A program made the translations under genes and the position numbers. Positions 12,375-24,122 of a stretch of 64,000 nucleotides of DNA are shown here, piece after piece (the first letter of the stretch is position 1; each line of letters begins with the position of its first letter). Under the pieces are notes generated by a model, which saw only the letters and a list, made by a program, of their open reading frames with translations, was not told where the DNA came from and ran no database searches. The DNA lies in contig OW203729.1 in NCBI GenBank assembly GCA_934045075.1, positions 9,538,704-9,602,703 of the forward strand, given 5' to 3'. Source of the DNA: Yponomeuta sedellus (lineage: Eukaryota > Arthropoda > Insecta > Lepidoptera > Yponomeutidae).

Positions 12375-12485
12375 AACTAAAGAAATTACTTTAAGTAATA
12401 AGCCCGCCATTTGTACTGTACTTTAATATTTTTTGTCAGTCCTGGTGTACAATTGTACATACAATAAAGGATATTCTATCTAGTA
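12375..12485 (+). mobile_element. LINE-type 3' end (AATAAAGGATATTCTATC family)
   Basis: AGTAATAAGCCCGCCATTTG to ACAATAAAGGATATTCTATC is shared with 35388-35490 and 45354-45462 on + and 7925-8042 on -. It has an AATAAA signal at its end. Confidence 0.55.
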
Positions 12486-13279
12486 TTCAAATGTCATTCA
12501 TTCAACACCAATAAAATCAAGATTATAATGTGAAATTTCTTTCAATGGATATTTTTAAATTGGACGATTATCATCTGCACGCATGAAGTGAATCAAAAAT
12601 CTAGTACGATTATATCGTGTCGTGATGGTTATCGTACAATGTAAAACTCATCTACCAGGGCCCTATTCCATAGAACTACAATTCTTGGTTTACTATGAAA
12701 ATTCGATGTAAATTGCTAAGTTAATTAAACCACAGAGTAACAAGTAGGAAGACTCGGCTACGCCATGTACCATGTACATCTACCATGTACGCCATGTACA
12801 TGGAATTGTCGTAATAAACTATGAATTTTAGTTGTATGAAAGTCGGCCCAGTTGGCTAGCACAACGTGTGCCGGGGCGATCTTCGCCCCTATCAAGTAAA
12901 AAAATCCCAGAGGTGATGAAGCATCGGCTATTTTTACAACAAACAATATTAGTCTGTCTAATTGCAAAATTGGCAAGGAAATAGAACGAACGGAGGACTG
13001 CCGTCAAACGCGTCATGCGGCGAATGTTGGCAAACATAGATTATAATACGATATAGAAAAGCAGGCCGAGCTTTCAAAGAGAGGCAACGAATTGATAGCC
13101 AAATTGGCGTTGAACTTTTAAGGGGGTCCATGCAGTAACACTATGGAACACATGGAAAAAAATATTGTTTTTCTGACATGTTGTTTTGCAAAAAAAGTGT
13201 CAGTTCAATCACTCAATCACGTTAATAGTGATTTTGAGGACCCACGGCCGTGAACCTCAGTGAAAAAACACAGGACTAG

Positions 13280-13400
13280 ATAACATTTATCACCTTTTTT
13301 AGCAAAAATGAATGTCCCAGAATGAAGAGTCCCAGGTTCCTGATCCTTGGTTCTCAGTCGTGGCGCTTAAAATTCACTATTAACATGATGGATGATTAAG
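13280..13400 (+). repeat. Dispersed repeat shared with 14430-14530 and 24140-24270
   Basis: Diverged copies share TCCTAAAAATCACTA-like and GTGATTAAGAGA-like blocks, and an AAAAATGxCCGTTTTT-type block near the start. Old and unclassified. Confidence 0.4.
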
Positions 13401-16400
13401 TTGGAGTATCTTCATGTGATTGTGTGCGTGTCTGCAATCTGCGTGCACACACACACACAGGTTACGTTAATCTGCGGGTGTCGCTTCGCTTTTCAGCGGA
13501 ATTTTGATCCACACACTATCTTTGCGTTGTATGTCTATGTTGGAAAAACTTATTGAGTCATTACGTGGCCCGGAGTCAACGCTTTCCGTGACAGACGCCA
13601 CCGCACTTGTCACTTGTCAAGGAGATAAATAGTATTTAGGATAAAAAATACTTGAAGTAAAATTTTCTGATCAGCGGCAACCTCGAGGTTGCCTCTAGAA
13701 AAATTGTGTCGTAAAGTTTGTAAAGAAAAGAGATACATTTTGATATTTGGTTATTTTTATTTTATATTTATGTAAGGTGAAGAAACAGATACAAGTACAG
13801 ATAAAATTTAAAAACAAACGGATGTAAATAGACATAAAGTAGGTATTGCATCCTTAGACCTTCACACTGAGAAGTAATGTTATATTAACAATAAAAAAGT
13901 GACGCTAAAACAATAAATACTGTAAATTAGTCTTATCTAGCAAAAGATGATCCTCGGTTACATTGGTTACAGCATAAGTACATACACTTTAGTTGAACAA
14001 CTATTCTAAGACCTGGGGCAGAAAGCAGGGAGGGAGCGGAAAGGACGGGTCGCGTTGTCTTGAATTCGCGCCCTCGGCCGGTCCTTTCTATAAGGGCTTC
14101 ATCCCATCTCTTCAGTGATTCTTGTGTGAAAGTGAATCGGAAAGATGACGAGGGTCTTCCGCGCTCGTGCCCTACGTCCTTTCTGTGGGGCCAAGGCCAA
14201 TGCATATGAAAATGTATGAACGTGTGCATAAATTCGACGAAAAATTGTTCAAGAAAATGGGGGTTGTATCTGCTTTACAGAAGTAACATCATCGTACGTT
14301 GGTGAATCCTAAAAACAGCGATAAAAAAATTGAACCACTCTCGATACATATATATGGTGTCTTATACCTTCACGATGTTTCAGTCCTGCACGGATTGCCG
14401 ATGGCCAATAATCTTAGGACTTGTAACATTAACGCCAAAAATGCCCGTTTTTCACATAAATACTTTCTAGACCCAGGTCATTGACCCTAGGTTCTCTCTC
14501 GGTCGTCCTAAAAATCACTATTGCCGTGATTAAGAGAATAGCCATACACTTTTTGCAAAAAATATCTATAATTTTTTTTTTATTAGTAGCTTCGGTGAAT
14601 CTCTTAAGCTCTTACTTTCACCATTTTGGGTGAACAATTTATTAGAGAATTTCACGAGCCCAAGAAGCTAAGTATCGCTATTTCCATAGAAGTACAAATA
14701 GCAGAGAGCAGAGCAAAAGTCTTGGATGGATACTGGATTAGATAATAGATAATTCTGGATAGCCTTTGGCTTAGCAAAAAGTTTAAATATGAAACCTATT
14801 TCCTTCAAGTGTTGTTACTATGTTATTAGTAACTCACGTCATACAATGGAGGGGCAGTGCGTTACCCAATGCAGCTCAATGCACTGGACTCGGCAGGCAA
14901 CTCACGCACCTAAACAACGGTCACGCGGCATAGACCATTTGCCTAGCACGACCTATTTGCAAAATTGCGAGCCAACTCCTACATTCCTTGATTAAAATCA
15001 AAGCCTGTACAGTACATATTTGTTCACGAAGCAATTTCGTGACTTTTAAACTTCAACAAGTAATTGGATTAATTTAAACGTTCGACGGGTGTTTATACAG
15101 CCTGCTAATAAAGAACTGTGTACATTAATATCTCGAGGAACGGCAAACAGCAGTAATTCACATCAAGCTTATTTTCTGCAAACTTCGCCGTGAAAGAACT
15201 CGTAAAAGCATTACTGCCGACCGCGATAATTTTATATTTCGCTGTCCCTAATTATGATTAATCTACCTTTTGATACGGTGCGAGTACAAAAGGAAAACCT
15301 TTTCTGAATACAACATTGTTTCCTTGTACAATAAGGGCCAATATATTTTCTCTGAAGGTGAATTTACAGAGATCATTTGGAAAAATACATCGGACGGGAC
15401 GTGCTTGCATTGGATCAGTTTCTGTGACTGCCGTTAGGTTTATTGCTAGCTGTAGATCATCACCTCAGTAGTCATCGGCGAAAGGCACGCCCCGTCAATC
15501 ACTAGCTTCATAGTTCCCAAGGCCCGCAGGAACAATGTGCAGAGCACCCAGTGAATAGGCAAGGGCTGGCGTACCCGCGGCCTTACTCCGCACAGCCCGC
15601 AATTTCATATCACTGCTCGGACTTTATACTTAGGTACATCACGTAAATGATACTACACAAAACCTCTGTAGCGAAACAGCCTATCTCAGCCAAGAAGCAT
15701 TGGAAATGACGCTTCCAACAGTTCCGCATAAAGTTCAAATTCGGACGCTTTAGTCAAGTTTAGTCTAGCCATGCAAGAGCGAATGGTTGAAAGGCGCTAA
15801 GAGAAATTGCTTCTAAGGGAATGTGAGACTAAACATGCAAGCATAGGAGCTTACGTCGAGTCAAGGCTGCGTTATGTAAGCGATTGGCCGTGCGATTGTG
15901 ATGAACGGTAACTGGGTTCTCGGCGTTAGCAGGTCACAGTGCTGCAATGACATCAGCCTTTGTCAAGTGCATAGCTGAGGCGTCTTCGTATCGAACAGGA
16001 TCTCGCATTGTGTATGCAATAGATGCGCCTTAGCCTTGACTTCCTCAGGTGCCACTCATGGCTCCCGGCCAGAACCATTCACTGACCCACAATGTCGGTA
16101 CTATGCGCCCATATGGAATTTCCAATCGTTATGCAATTTCACCTACGCTCTGCGCGCAGCTACTCGAGTTGATTGCCATACTTGGAAGTCAATATCATGT
16201 TATTAGGGACACGGTGTGATGCACCAGCCCTCTAAAGGGCAAGGCATCAGTAATACTAAATGGCAAAGCTGTAGGTGAACACGCATAGCATGGCTGGGAC
16301 TCGGTAGTTTTTTCTCGCCATAAAAAGCGGAAAAACAGCCGGTGCTACGCGGCTAGTGGTCAGTTAGCGCTGCAGCCGGCGTGTTAAGCCTACTATTATC

Positions 16401-16963
16401 TTTTAATACCATCGACTTCATTATTCGCCACATTTTTTGCGACCGCAACGAGGCGAGTCAGGCGTCGCGAGTTGCCGCCATGAGTTTGATAACCCGGAGA
16501 CCTTGGTCTTAATTGCGCCTGGGCAAGACCACTCTGAGCAGCGTCCAGTTTTTATGCGCTTGCACATCGCTTCGCTAGTTGAAAACACGACAACGTTGAC
16601 TGGCTCGGGGCCACGGTTTTATTTTTCGCTACATTCGTGTCGTCTCGTTCGTGTGCTGTGCAAATGTAATTTCCAAGAACAACTTTGCCTTCTTTGAAGT
16701 CCAAAAATGGATCTCACAAACAATGACTGACGTGTGTTGACAAAAAAATATTCAGTATCAATCAGGAGAACGTATGAACCAAACTAATAATAAATAAATA
16801 TTCACGGACATATTACACCGATCTCGTTAGCCCTATACTACTAAGTACAACTAAATGAATTGTGTTATAGGTGCTAACTCGACGATAGCTTTAATATAAT
16901 AAATACAGAGATAACATCCAAGACCCGAGACAAACTAGAAAAGTGCGTTGCTTAGTTTGACCC

Positions 16964-17035
16964 GGCCGGGGATCGAACCCGAGACCTTCGGTTTTACAAT
17001 CAGCATGCCAAACCGATGCGCCACCGAGGCTGTCA
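16964..17035 (-). repeat. tRNA-derived SINE head
   Basis: On the - strand it reads GCCTCGGTGGCGCATCGGTT, then TTGTAAAACCGAAGG and B box GGGTTCGATCCCCGG. This resembles the tRNA-type head of a SINE frequent in Lepidoptera. Pairing is imperfect; it is not called as a tRNA gene. Confidence 0.65.
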
Positions 17036-17489
17036 ATGTACATCGGAATGGTTGTAGAATTCATGGTTGGTTCGTAGGGTAGTGTCTCTAGCAGCTACAG
17101 ACTACAGTGTAGCCACAAACTACTGGACGACAGGTACAGACTGCAATCTTCACAGTAAAATGTAGTCTTCTAAATAATACAATGGACGTCTGTTAATTGC
17201 AGATCGCCGTAATAATATTCAAAGTAATGGTCAGTAACAATAATAATGTCGTGTGGGCGACGTAAAGCATCGTCATTGTCATTTTAGTCAACAAAAATAT
17301 TTCACTTCTTTGCTAATCCTCGTTTGTTATTATGCGTTTCTAACTATTAATTATTTTGTTTCAGGTATGGACACTATCAGTTTAATCTACCATGAATACC
17401 ATGATGATTAGTAAGTGAAACATAATTTTCTGAAACTTACGTGCTGTACTGAGTCTAAAGTATTTTTATTGACTCGCATATTCATACAT

Positions 17490-17740
17490 AGCACGGGACT
17501 AATCGCTAATATTTATTTTGTAAGATGTTCCCGAAACGTAGGAAATTAAGGTAATTACGTTCTACCTAAGGCAGAGCACGCATTGCAAATAATACCGACG
17601 CGATTTTTTTTTCTGACGAATTATAAGCCGCGGTTCGCAAGTGCGTGCATTGCGAACCGCGACTTTCTCGTATCTCACAGATATTTTTTTCTCTCTCCGT
17701 AATGCGTGCTAAGCCTAACACATAATCGCGATTATACCCG
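17490..17740 (-). repeat. Interspersed repeat (same family), - copy split by a MITE
   Basis: CCCGAAACGTAGGAAATTAA and GGTAATTACGTTCTACCTAA lie left of the MITE; ATAATCGCGATTATACCCGT lies right of it. Confidence 0.6.
17570..17715. mobile_element. Harbinger-like MITE, 146 bp
   Basis: The ends GGCAGAGCACGCATTGC and the complement of GTAATGCGTGCTAAGCC are inverted and flanked by TAA (17567-17569, 17716-17718). A 3-bp TAA duplication is characteristic of PIF/Harbinger. A second hairpin, GCCGCGGTTCGCAA with TTGCGAACCGCGAC, lies in the middle. It interrupts an AATCGCGATTAT-type repeat. Confidence 0.75.
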
Positions 17741-17799
17741 TTTAATATATGACTATGTACAAAGTCTCTCGTAAATTGACAAATTTTGTACCTTCGTCG

Positions 17800-18162
17800 T
17801 TATCAACCCTTGTATGTCCCCACTGCTGGGGCATGGGTCTCTTCCTGCATCGCAGGAAGGTTAGGCCATACTCCACCACAAGGGCCAAGTCCGGGTTGGT
17901 GGAGGATTGTAAGACAGTGGCGGGCCTTACTGTCAGAAGTTATCAGGCTGCCCATAAGGCCTCTGACATGGCTTAACGACTGCCATTATATGACAGCCGG
18001 CACCAACGGCTTAACGTGCCTTGCGAAGCACGGAAGCGCTCGGAAAAATGCCACTAGCGGTAGTCACGGGATGCTCACCCATCCTGTACCTGACCGCGCC
18101 TGTTGTTGCTTAACCAAGTGATTGATTCCAATCACTCGGTTCGCCTAGGCCACGAGCGCTTC
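17800..18162 (-). mobile_element. SINE-like repeat, near full length
   Basis: This is the best-preserved member (about 360 bp), from GAAGCGCTCGTGGCCTAGG to AAGGGTTGATAACG on the - strand. It lacks coding signal; the + strand open frames are incidental. Confidence 0.7.
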
Positions 18163-18690
18163 ATTTAGTACCTTCACATGTTTTATAAATCTTATGATAG
18201 TGGCAGACGGCATGTACGCTTATGATGAAGTACATTTTCACCGAGGCAGACAGCTCACATTTCTTGTCTCCGCAACTACACTCATTTCCCAAATAATTAA
18301 CTATGGCATTATCGAAACAATCGCGTTCATGGCGTCGCGCCAAGTTCTGGATAAATTTATCATTCGCAGCTCCTGAGAAATGTTTAACGAACTCCGAAAA
18401 TCAATTCGAATTCGACACGAAAATCAACGTATTTTAATTGGTATCTGAGATATCGCCACTTTAAGGATATTATAGACTACTAATCTAAATACTTTATAGA
18501 CTAGAGGTACGGACGAGATTGGCGGGTAATAAAAGAGACTAATGGGATTTTATTCTGTGCGTATTCAGTATTCGTAACAGAAAACTAACTCGAGTGAGTA
18601 TTTTTTTACTTACATATCGGTAATGTGACAATGTACGTTATTAATGCTGCTGCTGTGTGGTGTCGGCCTAGAGAATAGCACCAACCTAAT

Positions 18691-18901
18691 TCTTCCCGCG
18701 GGTGTCGTAAAAGGCGACTAAGGGACACAAACCGGGGGGTGGGCAGCAGCGCCCCCTGCAGTACAATTCCACCGAACTGCGATCCCCAACCCGCATGCCC
18801 AGCGTGGGGATTATGGGCATTACCCCCTATGATAGCACAACGTGGCGCTCTTTAGGGGAGGGCTATGTCCAGCAGTGGACTAGTATAGCCTGACGACGAC
18901 G
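18691..18901 (+). mobile_element. Short RTE-derived chimeric element, copy 2
   Basis: It is about 95 percent identical by eye to 1559-1785 over the shared middle and both ends. It terminates in a (GAC)n-like run in place of (GAA)n. It has no coding capacity and was probably mobilised by RTE enzymes acting on its LINE-like 3' end. Confidence 0.7.
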
Positions 18902-19039
18902 TTATTAATAATAATATAGAATACACTGCAAGATGACTCAGCAAACGTTTTGCCATATTAATTAACCTACGACCTATTCTCAGACCTACCTAATATACAC
19001 AAAAAAAAGCTCTGTGACTCGAGATTTTTATATATTAGA

Positions 19040-19390
19040 CTAGCTTTTGCCCGCGACTCCGCCCGCGTGGACTTTAGTTTTTGCAACCCCGGTCACTCCC
19101 TAAAGGGTTAAATTTTAAAAAAACGGCGAAAGTTCAATAAATTGTATTGAAGAGTATTTATTTTAAGTTTCAAGAAAATTAGACAACATTCTTTATACCT
19201 CCCATACAAATGTTCGCAACCCTTTTCGCCCCCTTAGGGGTTGAATTTCAAAAAATCCGGTCTTATTCCTTGACTACATTATACATAGACCCTCTGTGGA
19301 AAATTTCAACTTCCTAGGCCCGACGGCTTGGGCTGGGCGTTGATGAGTGAGTCAGTCAGTCAGTCAGGACTTTGAATTTTATTTATAAGA
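19040..19390 (-). mobile_element. Helitron-like non-autonomous element
   Basis: On the - strand it begins TCTTATAAATAAAATTCAAA and ends in CTAG after a GC hairpin (CCCGCGTGG / GCCCGCGACT region). It lies between A and T with no target duplication. These are the Helitron rules (5' TC, 3' hairpin plus CTRR). Confidence 0.65.
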
Positions 19391-19439
19391 TAGATAATAC
19401 ACATAATCAATATTATTATGGGTATCTTCTTCTTCTTCT

Positions 19440-20456
19440 TCAACCCATAGCCACCCAATGCTGCGTGTAGGTCTCTTCTAATGCACGCCATTTATTTCGG
19501 TCTTGGGCTTTTCGAATCCAGTCCTTTCCTGCCACCTTGACCAGGTCGTCAGTCCATCTTGTTGGTTGCCTGCCCACACTTCTGCGCCCCTCTCTAGGCC
19601 TCCAAACCAGTACTTTTACACCCCATCTTTTATCTTGCCTACGGCATATATGGCCTGCCCATTTCCACTTCTTACGGGCAATCACCTTGGCTATGTCTGT
19701 CAGTTTCGTCCTCCTTCGGATTTCGGTGTTTCTGATCGGATCTCGGAGTGAGATACCCAACATGGCTCTCTCCATAGCTCTCTGAGTCACCTGCAGCTTG
19801 TGAACAGTTTGTTTCGTGAGAGTCCATGACTCGGCTCCATAAACCATGACGGGGAGGACACATTGTTCGAACGCCTGACGCTTGAGGTTTATTGGTATAT
19901 AGGCCCCTTTAAACACTTTGGAAAGTTTACCAAAAGCTCCCCATCCTAAACGGACACGGCGGTCTATTTCAGTATTCTGTCCAAATTTTTGCAGGTTTAA
20001 GGTTTGGCCCAAGTAGATATACTCATGCACTCTCTTTATGGTCTGTCCATGCACAGTAATGTGGTGTACGTCGGTATCAGTGCACATTATTTTGGTTTTT
20101 GACGTGTTCATTTTTAGTCCGACAATTACTGAAACATCGTACAGTTCTCCTAACATAGCTGATAAATCATTCAGGTTCTCGGCAAAGATGATAATATCGT
20201 CAGCAAATCGGAGGTGAGTTAGCCGTTCTCCATCTATGTTGATCCCTCTATCTGACCAGTTGAGAAGCTTGAAGATGTCTTCCAAACACGAGGTGAATAG
20301 TTTTGGAGATATGGTATCGCCTTGCCTAACTCCCCTCTTTACATGCACTGGTTTGGTCAGCTCATGGAGTTTGACTTGTAGCGTGGCACCCTGGTAGACT
20401 GCTTTGATGGCTTCCACGTATCTCGTGTCGACTTGGCATCTTTTCAGTGAGTTCAT
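19440..20456 (-). pseudogene. RTE LINE reverse transcriptase, palm to C-terminus
   Basis: The open segment is 338 codons long. RGVRQGD at residues 41-47 matches reverse-transcriptase motif B, and FADD at 84-87 is the catalytic motif. The C-terminal part has the RTE features VYGAESWTL, the HICRRQDKRW region and a W-T-D-D-L-V-K-V-AGKDW block before the stop. The upstream reading is lost near 20545, where CACTTCTCTG is duplicated in tandem and shifts the frame. The first Met here is not the true start. Confidence 0.85.
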
Positions 20457-20659
20457 TACGCCCAGTTCTCCACTGTATCGAACGCCTTTTCGTAGTCGAT
20501 AAAGGCCACTACAAGGGGTTGGTTATAATCGCACTTCTCTGCACTTCTCTGCCACTTGCCTCACTGTGTGGATGTGGTCGATCGTAGAAAACCCACTACG
20601 GAAACCAGCCTGCTCTACTGGTTGGACCGAGTCTAATCTATTTGTTAGGCGTAGGGTGA

Positions 20660-21051
20660 TCACCTTTGTGAAAAGCTTATTATGTGGCTTAGCAATGAAA
20701 TTGATCGGTAGTTCGAGAGTTTGGTAACATCACCTTTCTTGTGTAGTAGTATCACGACCGCATTCTTCCATGATTCCGGTGCTACACCTTCAAAAAGGAC
20801 TTTATTGAAGAGCAATTTCAGCTGTTTTAATACCGGTATTCCTCCATACTTTAGATACTCATACGTTATCTTGTCCTCTCCAGGTGACTTAGCTGACTTC
20901 ATGAGCCTGAGAGCATGTTTAATTTCATATAAGCTAATTTCCGGGAGATCCTCAGTTCTGTGTTTACTCAAGGGAGCTCGAGGGTCTTGACGTTGTGGCA
21001 TTTGTTCCGATGTACGAGAACTGTATAAGCTGGCATAGAACTTCTCGACCC
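20660..21051 (-). pseudogene. RTE LINE reverse transcriptase, fingers segment
   Basis: This reads EISLYEIKHALRLMKSAKSP, then GEDKITYEYLKYGG, then WKNAVVILLHKKGDVTKLSN, the N-terminal fingers of a non-LTR reverse transcriptase. A frameshift near 20683, just after NYRSISLLSH, breaks it from the expected KLFTKVI continuation. Sequence upstream of RVEKFYASLYSS (endonuclease domain) is missing because the insertion is 5'-truncated at 21051. Confidence 0.85.
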
Positions 21052-21063
21052 TATTATGGGTAT

Positions 21064-21488
21064 GCTAATCGAGAACTCCTACAGTTGAAATAGGCATTTA
21101 ATTCAGCTTAGAGAAATTATTATAGAGATTGATCCCTCACCTGGTATTTGCATTTTATTTTCAATAGCAAGAATTATATTTTAAATCTGGTATTTTTTGC
21201 AGGCTTCATCTTTTAATTTGTGTTCGTAAAAGAAAAATAATTGGAGTGGATCTTTAAGTAATCACGTTATACTCTCAAACGAGTTATCTGGATTTGATTC
21301 GAGATGAAAGGTCACTCAATTTCATCTCCAATTCGCGTTTAGTGGAGTCGTTTGGGCAAAAGAGTTGACGCTAGATTAAAAATCCCAAAAGCCTGAGCAT
21401 GAAGGTTAAAAAAGGCAGCCAGTTCTGTGTGGAATTAACCATAGATCTACTTTTACAAAAGATTAATTTGCACTATTCTTTAACAGCT
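21064..21488. other. No gene or repeat recognised
   Basis: AT-rich spacer between the LINE and the 71-bp array. Confidence 0.5.
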
Positions 21489-22325
21489 ACTAAAATAAAA
21501 ATTAAACGTGCTCGCGGAGTGTTGCAGTGCCACTATGAATTTCTGTGTCACTGATAAGTGTTGGCAAAAATAAAAATAAAAATTGCTCAAGGGGTACGGC
21601 ATTGTCACTGTATTTATCCTGATAAGTGTTCGCAAAAAATAAAATTTAATATTGCTCGCGGGGCATGGCAGTGTCACTGTGTATTTATCCTGATAAGCGT
21701 TGGCAAAAATTACAATTAAACTTGCTCGAGGGGTATGGCAGTGTGACTGCGTATTTATCCTGATAAGTGTTCACAAAAAATAAAAATTAAACTTGCTCGA
21801 GGGGTATGGCAGTGTGACTGCGTATTTGTCCTGATAAGTGTTCACAAAAAATAAAAATTAAACTTGCTCGAGGGGTATGGCAGTGTGACTGCGTATTTGT
21901 CCTGATAAGTGTTCACAAAAAATAAAAATTAAACTTGCTCGAGGGGTATGGCAGTGTGACTGCGTATTTGTCCTGATAAGTGTTCACAAAAAATAAAAAT
22001 TAAACTTGCTCGAGGGGTATGGCAGTGTGACTGCGTATTTGTCCTGATAAGTGTTCACAAAAAATAAAAATTAAACTTGCTCGAGGGGTATGGCAGTGTG
22101 ACTGCGTATTTGTCCTGATAAGTGTTCACAAAAAATAAAAATTAAACTTGCTCGAGGGGTATGGCAGTGTGACTGCGTATTTGTCCTGATAAGTGTTCAC
22201 AAAAAATAAAAATTAAACTTGCTCGCGGGGCATGGCAGTGTCACTGTTTATCATGATAAGTGTTGGCAATAATAAAAATTAAACTTGCTCATTGGGTATG
22301 GCAGTGTCACTGTGTATTTATTAAA
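21489..22325. repeat. 71-bp satellite array, about 12 copies
   Basis: Units begin GCTCGAGGGGTATGGCAGTG. Junctions lie at 21510, 21585, 21654, 21724, 21795, 21866, 21937, 22008, 22079, 22150, 22221 and 22287. The six central units (21795-22220) look identical; outer units on both sides are diverged and vary in length (66-75 bp). Confidence 0.93.
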
Positions 22326-23635
22326 AAAAACTGGTCACTTACGTGTCAGGCGGACCAGGCGCTTGACAGACATTAGAATTTTCTTTTACTTTCTTTCTAC
22401 TCTTTTCTTGATGTTGAGAAATAGGTATTTCTCGAAGTCGACGTGGTAGGCTTGTAACGTTGTTTAAGTGATAGACTTACCTATTAGGGGTAAATTAAGA
22501 TTACAACAATCATCCTTTGCTCTACAATTTCTCTTGACTAATAATGTTGATTCCTAACGGACGTGTTCTTTATTAATTTTTGCAGTAGGTTACGTTTAGT
22601 TTTGGCTTTAGGTTACTCATTCTGTGTTTCTTTACACCTGCCTTTACTTCTACCTATATTATACAGGGTTACCTCTAAAATGCGCGATTCCTGAATCACT
22701 CAATTGAAATTTACTCTAGTGCTTCAACAACTTTTTTTATAATTTTTCAGTTTTCTATGTTTAGGATTCATATAATTTTATTAAATCTCCACAAAATCTC
22801 AATCATTTTTAATTAAAAAAACAGTGGTCATAGGTGGTGACGAATAAAGGATGTAAAAGTATACTGTGGTGTTTCAAATATTGCTCATTTCAAAGGTGTG
22901 CAGCCTGTGTACAGTTTCTCGCAACACAATCGTTGTCTTATCTAAGTAGAGATAAATTGTATGCGTATCAGACTTATTGTTAGTGCGAATGACGTGTCTA
23001 TGGTCGTTGCATATTTCCAAAACACCGCGGTCGTCGCTCTCAGCGACCACGTGACCTGTGACGCTCTGCCAGACCGTACATCGTACAGCCAATCACGTCA
23101 CTGCGTGAATGAATACATGATCTAAGAGCTAAAAGTTCGTTGCTCGTTTCATCAGCGGTGTCACCCACAATAATTCATTAGGTATCAAGCGTAACTCTGT
23201 GACATCATGCGCGCGCACCTCATGCGGCCAAAGCTGCGGAGAAGGTCCTTCGGCGGGAACCGGAACTGCTAACTCTGTAGGCTCTGTAGCTCCTATTGTG
23301 TGTGTCGTAGAGGTGAATATCGAACTCCAGACGAAAAGTTTGTTGCCTATTTTTGCGTTCTATTGGGTTATTTTTTTAAGAGTTCCATAAGGTTTACCTT
23401 GTCTATGAGTTCACTAGTGCCGCCTCGGCAAAAATAAAACATGTTTTTTTGCGAATAATTATTGCAAAAAGTGTCTGATTATTCTGTTAATCAAGTCAAA
23501 CAGTGGTATTTAGGACTCGCGACTGACTGAGTGCATAGAATCACCGACCTGGTTCTAAATACCATTTATATTTCATAATGAAGCCCCAGCCCCAGACTCC
23601 ACGGAGGAGTAAAGGGACCAAAGAAGAAGAAGAAG
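22326..23635. other. No gene recognised
   Basis: Includes a CG-richer stretch at 23020-23260. Short frames here (22874-23092 -, 23199-23390 +) have no recognisable motif. Confidence 0.45.
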
Positions 23636-24002
23636 AATGAATCGCGATTCTCATACATAGTTATATAAATAACGTGTCGCGATTATTTAGTGGCAGTGGG
23701 CTGGCCATATCTCGCGAAGAATCGACAACCGTTGGAGTAAACGTGTTCTTGAGTGGAGACCGCGACTCGGCAAACGTAGTGTGGGACGCCCTCCGACCAG
23801 GTGGGATGACGATCTGCGAAAAACTGCCGGCAGATGCTGGATGCGACAAGCTGAAGACAGGGTGCTATGGCGCTCATTAGGGGAGGGCTATGTCCAGCAG
23901 TGGACTACATAATATAGCCTGAAGAAGAAGAAGATTATTTACTAGGTAAAACGTAATCACCTCGAAGTTCCCGTATACTTACAATCGCGATTGGACCCGT
24001 TT
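23636..24002 (+). repeat. Interspersed repeat (same family) split by an RTE end
   Basis: The left piece ends at GATTATTTA (23689). The right piece resumes at 23942 with CTAGGTAAAACGTAATCACC. The host is therefore older than the insert. Confidence 0.6.
23690..23932 (+). mobile_element. RTE LINE 3' end, short 5'-truncated copy
   Basis: A frame open from 23691 to the TAA at 23910-23912 reads QWAGHISRRIDNRW, then GRPPTRWDDDLRKTAG, and ends GEGYVQQWTT. This is the C-terminus of an RTE polyprotein from a family different from the copy at 19426. It ends with (GAA)n and is flanked by GATTATTTA on both sides (23681-23689 and 23933-23941). It lies inside an older repeat that begins with AATCGCGATT-type sequence. 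Confidence 0.88.
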
Positions 24003-24122
24003 ATTCTTCAACCTGTAGCCACCGAATGCTGAGTGTTGGTCTCTTCTTATGCACGCCATTCATTTTGGCTTTGGGCTTTCCGAATCCAGTCATTTCTTGC
24101 CACTCTGGCCAAATCAGTCCAT
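24003..24122 (-). mobile_element. RTE LINE 3' end fragment (same family as 19426)
   Basis: These roughly 120 bases match the 3' end of the LINE at 19426-19560, with about 15 percent differences by eye. They begin at the (GAA) tail. This is a dead 5'-truncated copy in the same orientation. Confidence 0.75.

Larger units (their letters stand above)
8725..16963. other. Unrecognised, mostly single-copy-looking DNA
   Basis: Apart from the small LINE and repeat fragments listed separately, I see no gene. Moderately GC-rich patches lie at 9780-9980, 15480-15610 and 16320-16480. They could be regulatory or could hold an untranslated exon of a gene read across the window; nothing in the sequence settles this. 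Confidence 0.45.
19426..21051 (-). mobile_element. 5'-truncated RTE-type LINE
   Basis: The body is bounded by a perfect 12-bp direct repeat TATTATGGGTAT (19414-19425 and 21052-21063), the signature of target-primed insertion. It keeps only the reverse-transcriptase and C-terminal parts of the single LINE polyprotein. The 3' UTR is nearly absent and the end is a (GAA)n run next to the target repeat, as in RTE elements. The copy cannot move by itself. Confidence 0.9.

Noticed and set aside
16474..16510. Strong-context start GCCGCCATGA with an 11-codon frame
   Set aside because: The frame closes after 10 residues (MSLITRRPWS) and no splice donor follows. Probably chance.
21489..22325. CRISPR-like array
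   Set aside because: Whole units repeat without unique spacers, and the genome is eukaryotic. It is a satellite.
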